Positions 52,941 to 62,000 of a DNA stretch of 64,000 nucleotides are shown in pieces. The notes under the pieces were generated by a model. That model saw only the letters and a program-made list of their open reading frames with translations. It had not been told where the DNA came from and made no database searches. Both the position numbers and the translations under genes were made by a program. Every line of letters starts with the position of its first letter. The stretch's first letter is position 1. Origin of the DNA: Saccoglossus kowalevskii (lineage: Eukaryota; Hemichordata; Enteropneusta; Harrimaniidae); NCBI RefSeq assembly GCF_000003605.2, contig NW_003156211.1, positions 1 to 64,000 on the forward strand, written 5' to 3'.

Positions 52941-53500
52941 GTATTTGCCAATATATGAATCACTGCAGTAGTCGCAGGACAATGACACTGTATTTGCCAA
53001 TACGTGAATCACTGCAGTAGTCGCAGGACAAGGACACTGTATTTGCCAATACATGAATCACTGCTGTAGTCGCAGGACAGGGACACTGGTTGCCAATACA
53101 TGAATCACTGCAGTAGTCACAGGACAAGGACACTGCATTTGCCAATACATGAATCACTGCAGTAGTCACAGGACAAGGACACTGTATTTGCAAATATGTG
53201 AATCACTGCTGTAGTCGCAGGACAAGGACACTGTATTTGCCAATACATGAATCACTGCAGTAGTCGCAGGACAAGGACACTGTATTTGCCAATATATGAA
53301 TCAATGCAGTAGTCACAGGACAAGGACACTGTATTTGCCAATATATGAATCACTGCTGTAGTCGTTGGACAAGGACACTATATTTGCCAATACATGAATC
53401 ACTGCTGTTGTCACAGGACAAGGACACTGCATTTGCCAATACATGAATCACTGCTGTAGTCGCCGGACAAGAACACTGTATTTGCCAATACATGAATCAC
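52940..53500 (+). repeat. Segmental block, partner of 61,996-62,556
   Basis: GGACAATGAC, ATACGTGAATC, GGACAGGGAC before the 47-bp unit, and GTCGTTGG are shared at an offset of 9,056 bp. The offset of the upstream part (GTCGTAGG at 52,334 and 61,243) is 8,909, smaller by exactly 147 bp. Confidence 0.85.
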
Positions 53501-54360
53501 TGCAGTAGTCGCAGGACAAAAACACTGTATTTGCCAATACATGAATCACTGCAGTAGTCGCAGGACAAGAACACTGTATTTGCCAATACATGAATCACTG
53601 CTGTAGTCACAGGACAAGGACACTGTATTTGCCAATACATGAATCACTGCTGTAGTCACAGGACAAGGACACTGCATTTGCCAATACATAAATCACTGCT
53701 GTAGTCACAGGACAAAGACACTGCATTTGCCAATACATGAATCACTGCAGTAGTCACAGGACAAGGACACTGTATTTGCCAATACATGAATCACAGCTGT
53801 AGTCACAGGACAAGGACACTGTATTTGCCAATACACGAATCACTGCTGTAGTCGCAGGACAAGGACACTGTATTTGCCAATACATGAATCACTGCAGTAG
53901 TCGCAGGACAAGGACACTGTATTTGCCAATACATGAATCATTGCAGTAGTCGCAGGACAAGGACACTGCATTTGTCAATACATGAATCACTGCAGTAGTC
54001 ACAGGGCAAGGACACTGCATTTGCCAATACATGAATCACTGCAGTAGTCGCTGGACAAGGACACTGCATTTGCCAATACATGAATCACTGCTGTAGTCGC
54101 AGGACAAGGACACTGCATTTGCCAATACATGAATCATTGCAGTAGTCGCAGGACAAGGACACTGTATTTGCCAATACATGAATCACTGTAGTAGTCGCAG
54201 GACAAAGACACTGCATTTGCCAATACATGAATCACTGCTGTAGTCGCAGGACAAGGACACTGTATTTGCCAATACACGAATCACTGCAGTAGTCACAGGA
54301 CAAGGACACTGTATTTGCCAATACATGAATCACTGCTGTAGTCACAGGACAAGGACACTG
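53500..54360 (+). repeat. Mixed satellite resembling 15.2-16.6 kb
   Basis: ACAAAAACAC, ATCACAGCTGTAG, TTTGTCAATAC, GTCGCTGG and CTGTAGTAGTC units run in an order like that at 15,220-16,560. The match is in marker order, and I could not measure identity. Nothing but satellite is present. Confidence 0.6.
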
Positions 54361-54499
54361 CATGTGCCAATACATGAATCACTGCTGTAGTCACAGGACA
54401 AGGACACTGCATTTGCCAATACATGAATCACTGCTGTAGTCTCAGGACAAGGACACTACATTTGCCAATACATGAATCACTGTTGTTGTCACAGGACAA

Positions 54500-55310
54500 G
54501 GACACTGTATTTGCCAATTCATGAATCACTGCTGTAGTCACAGGACAAGGACACTGCATGTGACAATACATGAATCACTGCAGTAGTCACAGGACAAGGA
54601 CACTGTATTTGCCAATACACGAATCACTGCAGTAGTCACAGGACAAGGACACTGTATTTGCCAATTCATGAATCACTGCTGTAGTCACAGGACAAGGACA
54701 CTGCATGTGCCAATACATGAATCACTGCTGTAGTCACAGGACTAGAACACTGCATTTGCCAATACATGAATCACTACTGTAATCGCAGGACAAGGACACT
54801 CTATTTGCCAATACATGAATCACTTCTGTTGTCACAGAACAAGGACACTGCATTTGCCAATAAATGAATCACTGCTGTAGTCACAGGGCAAGGACACTGC
54901 ATTTGCCAATACATGAATCACTGCTGTAGTCACAGGACAAGGACACTGCATGTGACAATACATGAATCACTGCAGTAGTCACAGGACAAGGACACTGTAT
55001 TTGCCAATACACGAATCACTGCAGTAGTCACAGGACAAGGACACTGTATTTGCCAATTCATGAATCACTGCTGTAGTCACAGGACAAGGACACTGCATGT
55101 GCCAATACATGAATCACTGCTGTAGTCACAGGACTAGAACACTGCATTTGCCAATACATGAATCACTACTGTAGTCGCAGGACAAGGACACTCTATTTGC
55201 CAATACATGAATCACTTCTGTTGTCACAGAACAAGGACACTGCATTTGCCAATAAATGAATCACTGCTGTAGTCACAGGGCAAGGACACTGCATTTGCCA
55301 ATACATGAAT
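54500..55310 (+). repeat. 392-bp (8-unit) tandem duplication
   Basis: CATGTGACAATAC occurs at 54,559 and 54,951 and AATTCATG at 54,663 and 55,055, each pair 392 bp apart. An additional AATTCATG at 54,516 is 147 bp before the second. The block belongs to the AATTCATG/CATGTGCC family seen at 18, 25, 28 and 60 kb. Confidence 0.8.
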
Positions 55311-57555
55311 CACTGCAGTAGTCGCAGGACAAGGACACTGCATATGCCAATACATGAATCACTGCTGTAGTCGCAGGACAAGGACACTGTATTTGCCAAT
55401 ACATGAATCATTGCAGTAGTCGCAGGACAAGGACACTGTATTTGCCAATACACGAATCACTGCAGTAGTCGCAGGACAAGGACACTGTATTTGCCAATAC
55501 ATGAATCACTGCAGTAGTCGCAGGACAAGGACACTGTATTTGCCAATACACGAATCACTGCAGTAGTCTCAGGACAAGGACACTGCATTTGCCAATACAG
55601 GAATCACTGCTGTATTCACAGGACAAGGACACTGCATTTGCCAATACATGAATCACTGCTGTAGTCACAGGACAAGGACACTGTATTTGCCAATACATGA
55701 ATCACTGCAGTAGTCGCAGGACAATGACACTGTATTTGCCAATACATGAATCACTGCTGTAGTCACAGGACAAGGACACTGGTTGCCAATACATGAATCA
55801 CTGCAGTAGTCACAGGATAAGGACACTGCATTTGCCAATACATGAATCACTGCAGTAGTCACAGGACAAGGACACTGTATTTGCAAATATATGCATCACT
55901 GCTGTAGTCGCAGGACAAGGACACTGTATTTGCCAATACATGAAACACTGCAGTAGTCGCAGGACAAGGACACTGTATTTGCCAATACATGAATCACTGC
56001 AGTAGTCGTTGGACAAGGACACTGTATTTGCCAATATTTGAATCAGTGCTGTAGTCGTTGGACAAGGACACTATATTTGCCAATACATGAATCACTGCTG
56101 TTGTCACAGGACAAGGACACTGCATTTGCCAATACATGAATCACTGCAGTAGTCGCAGGACAAGAACACTGTATTTGCCAATACATGAATCACTGCTGTA
56201 GTCGCCTGACAAGAACACTGTATTTGCCAATACATGAATCACTGCAGTAGTCGCAGGACAAGAACACTGTATTTGCCAATACATGAATCACTGCTGTAGT
56301 CACAGGACAAGGACACTGTATTTGCCAATACATGAATCACTGCTGTAGTCTCAGGACAAGGACACTGCATTTGCCAATACATGAATCACTGCTGTAGTCA
56401 CAGGACAAGGACACTGCATTTGCCAATACATGAATCACTGCTGTAGTCGCAGGACAAGGACACTGGTTGCCTATACATGAATCACTGCAGTAGTCACAGG
56501 ACAAGGACACTGCATTTGCCAATACATGAATCACTGCAGTAGTCACAGGACAAGGACACTGTATTTGCAAATATATGAATCACTGCTGTAGTCGCAGGAC
56601 AAGGACACTGTAGTTGCCAATACATGAATCACTGCAGTATTTCACAGGACAAGGACACTTTATTTGCCAATATATGAATCACTGCTGTAGTCGTTGGACA
56701 AAGACACTATATTTGCCAATACATGAATCACTGCTGTTGTCACAGGACGAGAACACTGCATTTGCCAATACATGAATCACTGCTGTAGTCGCCGGACAAG
56801 AACACTGTATTTGCCAATACATGAATCACTGCAGTAGTCACAGGACAAGGACACTGTATTTGGCAATACATGAATCACTGCTGTAGTCGAAGGACCAGAA
56901 CACTGTATTTGCCAATATATGAATCACTGCAGTAGTCACAGGTCAATGACACTGTATTTGCCAATACATGAATTACTGCAGTAGTCACAGGACAAGGACA
57001 CTGTATTTGCCAATACATGAATCACTGCTGTAGTCACAGGACAAGGACACTGCATTTGCCAATACATGAATCACTGCTGTAGTCACAGGACAAGAACACT
57101 ATATTTGCCAATACATGAATCACTGCTGTTGTCACAGGACAAGGACACTGCATTTGCCAATACATGAATCACTGCTGTAGTCGCCGGACAAGAACACTGT
57201 ATTTGCCAATACATGAATCACTGCAGTAGTCACAGGACAAGGACACTGTATTTGCCAATACATGAATCACTGCTGTAGTCGCAGGACCAGAACACTGTAT
57301 TTGCCAATATATGAATCACTGCAGTAGTCACAGGTCAAGGACACTATATTTGCCAATACATGAATCACTGCAGTAGTCACAGGACAAGGACACTGTATTT
57401 GCCAATACATGAATCACTGCTGTAGTCACGGGACAAGGACACTGTATTTGCCAATACATGAATCACTGCTGTAGTCGCAGACAAGGACACTGTATTTGCC
57501 AATACATAAATCACTGCTGTAGTCGCAGACAAGGACACTGTATTTGCCATACATG
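55310..57555 (+). repeat. Array domain 8, type II then type I
   Basis: The first 330 bp repeat the GCATATGCC to AATACAGGAATC module also at 51.86 and 60.82 kb. From about 55,640 the type I markers return: 47-bp units at 55,770 and 56,463, GTCGTTGG at 56,003, 56,060 and 56,692, GTCGCCTGAC near 56,206, and GGACCAGAAC units at 56,893 and 57,285. Three one-base losses near 57,480, 57,528 and 57,550 distinguish the end from the matching 48.8-kb segment. Confidence 0.7.
56680..57090 (+). repeat. Segmental block, partner of 62,406-62,816
   Basis: GTCGTTGG (56,692 and 62,418), CATTTGGCAATAC-like TATTTGGC, GTCGAAGGACC (56,888 and 62,614), CAGGTCAATGAC and GAATTACTGCAG are shared at an offset of 5,726 bp. 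The GTCGAAGG and GGTCAATG changes were seen only in these two copies. Confidence 0.85.
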
Positions 57556-60500
57556 AATCACTGCTGTAGTCACAGGACTAGAACACTGCATTTGCCAATA
57601 CATGAATCACTGCTGTAGTCGCAGGACAAGGACACTCTATTTGCCAATACATGAATCACTTCTGTTGTCACAGGACAAGGACACTGCATTTGCCAATACA
57701 TGAATCACTGCAGTAGTCACAGGACAAGGACACTGTATTTGCCAATACATGAATCACTGCAGTAGTCGCAGGACAAGGACACTGTATTTGCCAATACATG
57801 AATCACTGCAGTAGTCACAGGACAAGTACACTGCATTTGCCAATACATGAATCACTGCTGTAGTCACAGGGCAAGGACACTGCATTTGCCAATACATGAA
57901 TCACTGCTGTAGTCGCAGGACAAGGACACTATATTTGCCAATACATGAATCACTGCTATTGTCGCAGGACAAGGACACTGCATTTGCCAATAAATGAATC
58001 ACTGCTGTAGTCACAGGGCAAGGACACTGCATTTGCCAATACATAAACTACTGCAGTAGTCACAGGACAAGGACACTGCATTTGCCAATACATGAATCAC
58101 TGCTGTAGTCGCAGGACAAGGACACTGCATTTGCCAATACATGAATCATTGCAGTAGTCGCAGGACAAGGACACTGTATTTGCCAATAAATGAATCACTG
58201 CAAGTAGTCGCAGGACAAGGACACTGTATTTGCCAATACACGAATCACTGCAGTAGTCACAGGACAAGGACACTGTATTTGCCAATACATGAATCACTGC
58301 TGTAGTCACAGGACAAGGACACTGCATTTGGCAATACATGAATCACTGCTGTAGTCTCAGGACAGGGACACTGTATTTGCCAATTACATGAATCACTGCT
58401 GTAGTCACAGGACAAGAACACTGCATTTGCCAATACATGAATCACTGCTGTAGTCGCAGGACAAGGACACTCTATTTGCCAATACATGAATCACTGCAGT
58501 AGTCACAGGACAAGTACACTGCATTTGCCAATACATGAATCACTGCTGTAGTCACAGGGCAAGGACACTGCATTTGCCAATGCATGAATCACTGCAGTAG
58601 TCGCAGGACAAGGACACTGTATTTGCCAATACATGAATCACTGCTGTAGTCGCAGGACAAGGACACTGTATTTGCCAATACATGAATCACTGCTGTAGTC
58701 GCAGGACAAGGACACTATATTTGCCAATACATGAATCACTGCTGTTGTCACAGGACAAGGACACTGCATTTGCCAATAAATGAATCACTGCTGTAGTCAC
58801 AGGGCAAGGACACTGCATTTGCCAATACATGAATCACTGCAGTAGTCGCAGGACAAGGACACTGTATTTGCCAATACATGAATCACTGCTGTAGTCACAG
58901 GACAAGGACACTGCATTTGCCAATACATGAATCACTGCTGTAGTCACAGGACAAGGACACTGCATTTGCCAATACATGAATCACTGCTGTAGTCGCAGGA
59001 CAAGGACACTGGTTGCCAATACATGAATCACTGCAGTAGTCACAGGACAAGGACACTGCATTTGCCAATACATGAATCACTGCAGTAGTCACAGGACAAG
59101 GACACTGTATTTGCCAATGCATGAATCACTGCTGTAGTCACAGGACAAGGACACTGCATTTGCCAATACATGAATCACTGCTGTAGTCACAGGACAAAGA
59201 CACTGCATTTGCCAATACATGAATCACTGCAGTAGTCACAGGACAAGGACACTGTATTTGCCAATACATGAATCACTACTGTAGTCACAGGACAAGGACA
59301 CTGTATTTGCCAATACACGAATCACTGCTGTAGTCGCAGGACAAGGACACTGTATTTGCCAATACATGAATCACTGCAGTAGTCGCAGGACAAGGACCAA
59401 GCACAGCCAATACACGAATCACTGCAGTAGTCCCAGGACAAGGACACTGTATTTGCCAATACATGAATCACTGCAGTAGTCACAGGACAAGGACACTGTA
59501 TTTGCCAATGCATGAATCACTGCTGTAGTCACAGGACAAAGACACTGTATTTGCCAATACACGAATCACTGCTGTAGTCGCAGGACAAGGACACTGTATT
59601 TGCCAATACATGAATCACTGCTGTAGTCACAGGACAAGGACACTGCATGTGCCAATACATGAATCACTGCTGTAGTCACAGGACTAGAACACTGCATTTG
59701 CCAATACATGAATCACTGCTGTAGTCGCAGGACAAGGACACTCTATTTGCCAATACATGAATCACTTCTGTTGTCACAGGACAAGGACACTGCATTTGCC
59801 AATAAATGAATCACTGCTGTAGTCACAGGGCAAGGACACTGCATTTGCCAATACATGAATCACTGCAGTAGTCGCAGGACAAGGACACTGCATATGCCAA
59901 TACATGAATCACTGCTGTAGTCGCAGGACAAGGACACTGTATTTGCCAATACATGAATCACTGCAGTAGGCGCAGGACAAGGACACTGTATTTGCCAATA
60001 CACGAATCACTGCAGTAGTCGCAGGACAAGGACACTGTATTTGCCAATACATGAATCACTGCAGTAGTCACAGGACAAGGACACTGTATTTGCCAATACA
60101 CGAATCACTGCTGTAGTCTCAGGACAAGGACACTGTATTTGCCAATTCATGAATCACTGCTGTAGTCACAGGACAAGGACACTGCATGTGCCAATACATG
60201 AATCACTGCAGTAGTCACAGGACAAGGACACTGTATTTGCCAATACACGAATCACTGCAGTAGTCACAGGACAAGGACACTGTATTTGCCAATTCATGAA
60301 TCACTGCTGTAGTCACAGGACAAGGACACTGCATGTGCCAATACATGAATCACTGCTGTAGTCACAGGACTAGAACACTGCATTTGCCAATACATGAATC
60401 ACTGCTGTAGTCGCAGGACAAGGACACTCTATTTGCCAATACATGAATCACTTCTGTTGTCACAGGACAAGGACACTGCATTTGCCACTAAATGAATCAC

Positions 60501-62000
60501 TGCTGTAGTCACAGGGCAAGGACACTGCATTTGCCAATACATGAATCACTGCAGTAGTCGCAGGACAAGGACACTGCATATGCCAATACATGAATCACTG
60601 CTGTAGTCGCAGGACAAGGACACTGTATTTGCCAATACATGAATCACTGCAGTAGTCGCAGGACAAGGACACTGTATTTGCCAATACATGAATCACTGCA
60701 GTAGTCACAGGACAAGGACACTGTATTTGCCAATACACGAATCACTGCTGTAGTCACAGGGCAAGGACACTGCATTTGCCAATACATGAATCACTGCAGT
60801 AGTCGCAGGACAAGGACACTGCATATGCCAATACATGAATCACTGCTGTAGTCGCAGGACAAGGACACTGTATTTGCCAATACATGAATCACTGCAGTAG
60901 TCGCAGGACAAGGACACTGTATTTGCCAATACACGAATCACTGCAGTAGTCGCAGGACAAGGACACTGTATTTGCCAATACATGAATCACTGCAGTAGTC
61001 GCAGGACAAGGACACTGTATTTGCCAATACACGAATCACTGCAGTAGTCTCAGGACAAGGACACTGCATTTGCCAATACAGGAATCACTGCTGTATTCAC
61101 AGGACAAGGACACTGCATTTGCCAATACATGAATCACTGCTGTAGTCACAGGACAAGAACACTGTATTTGCCAATACATAAATCACTGCAGTAGTCGCAG
61201 GACAAGGACGCTGTATTTGCCAATACATGAATCACTGCAGTAGTCGTAGGACAAGGACACTGTATTTGCCAATACATGAATCACTGCTGTAGTCGCAGGA
61301 CAAGGACACTGTATTTGCCAATACATGAATCACTGCTGTAGTCGCAGGACAAGGACACTATATTTGCCAATACATGAATCACTGCTCTTGTCACAGGACA
61401 AGGACACTGCATTTGCCAATAAATGAATCACTGCTGTAGTCACAGGGCAAGGACACTGCATTTGCCAATACATGAATCACTGCAGTAGTCGCAGGACAAG
61501 GACACTGTATTTGCCAATACATGAATCACTGCAGTAGTCGCAGGACAAGGAAACTGTATTTGCCAATACATAAATCACTGCTGTAGTCACAGGACAAGGA
61601 CACTGCATTTGCCAATACATGAATCACTGCAGTAGTCGCAGGACAAGGACACTGTATTTGCCAATACACGAATCACTGCAGTAGTCACAGGGCAAGGATA
61701 CTGTATTTGCCAATACATGAATCACTGCTGTAGTCACAGGACAAGGACACTGCATTTGCCAATACATGAATCACTGCTGTAGTCACAGGACAAGGACACG
61801 GCAATTGCCAATACATGAATCACTGCTGTAGTCGCAGGACAATGACACTGCATTTGCCAATACATGAATCACTGCAGTAGTCACAGGAAAAGGACACTGT
61901 ATTTGCCAATACATGAATCACTGCAGTAGTCGCAGGACAAGGACATTGCATTTGCAAATACATGAATCACTGCAGTAGTCACAGGACAAGGACACTGTAT
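57555..62000 (+). repeat. Array domain 9, type II units
   Basis: TCTATTTG/CTTCTGTTG units at about 57,660, 59,766 and 60,450, AATTCATG units at 60,144 and 60,291 (147 bp apart), GCATATGCC units and GGCAATTGCC at 61,800 mark type II. An isolated 47-bp unit lies at 59,010. The stretch at 58,030-58,340 resembles 24,900-25,200, sharing the ACTACTGCAGTAG form. One-base additions at 58,203 (CTGCAAGTAG) and 58,385 (CAATTACATG) interrupt the regular spacing. Confidence 0.7.
59395..59442 (+). repeat. Aberrant 48-bp unit
   Basis: The front of this unit reads GACCAAGCACAGCCAATACACG where GACACTGTATTTGCC is expected. Some eight changes thus sit within about 14 bp, while the rest of the unit is normal except for GTCCCAGG. 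No other unit in the window shares this form. It could be a small templated patch, a cluster of mutations or a sequence error. I split the motif for reading as GACCAAGCACAG followed by CCAATACACG. Confidence 0.65.
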
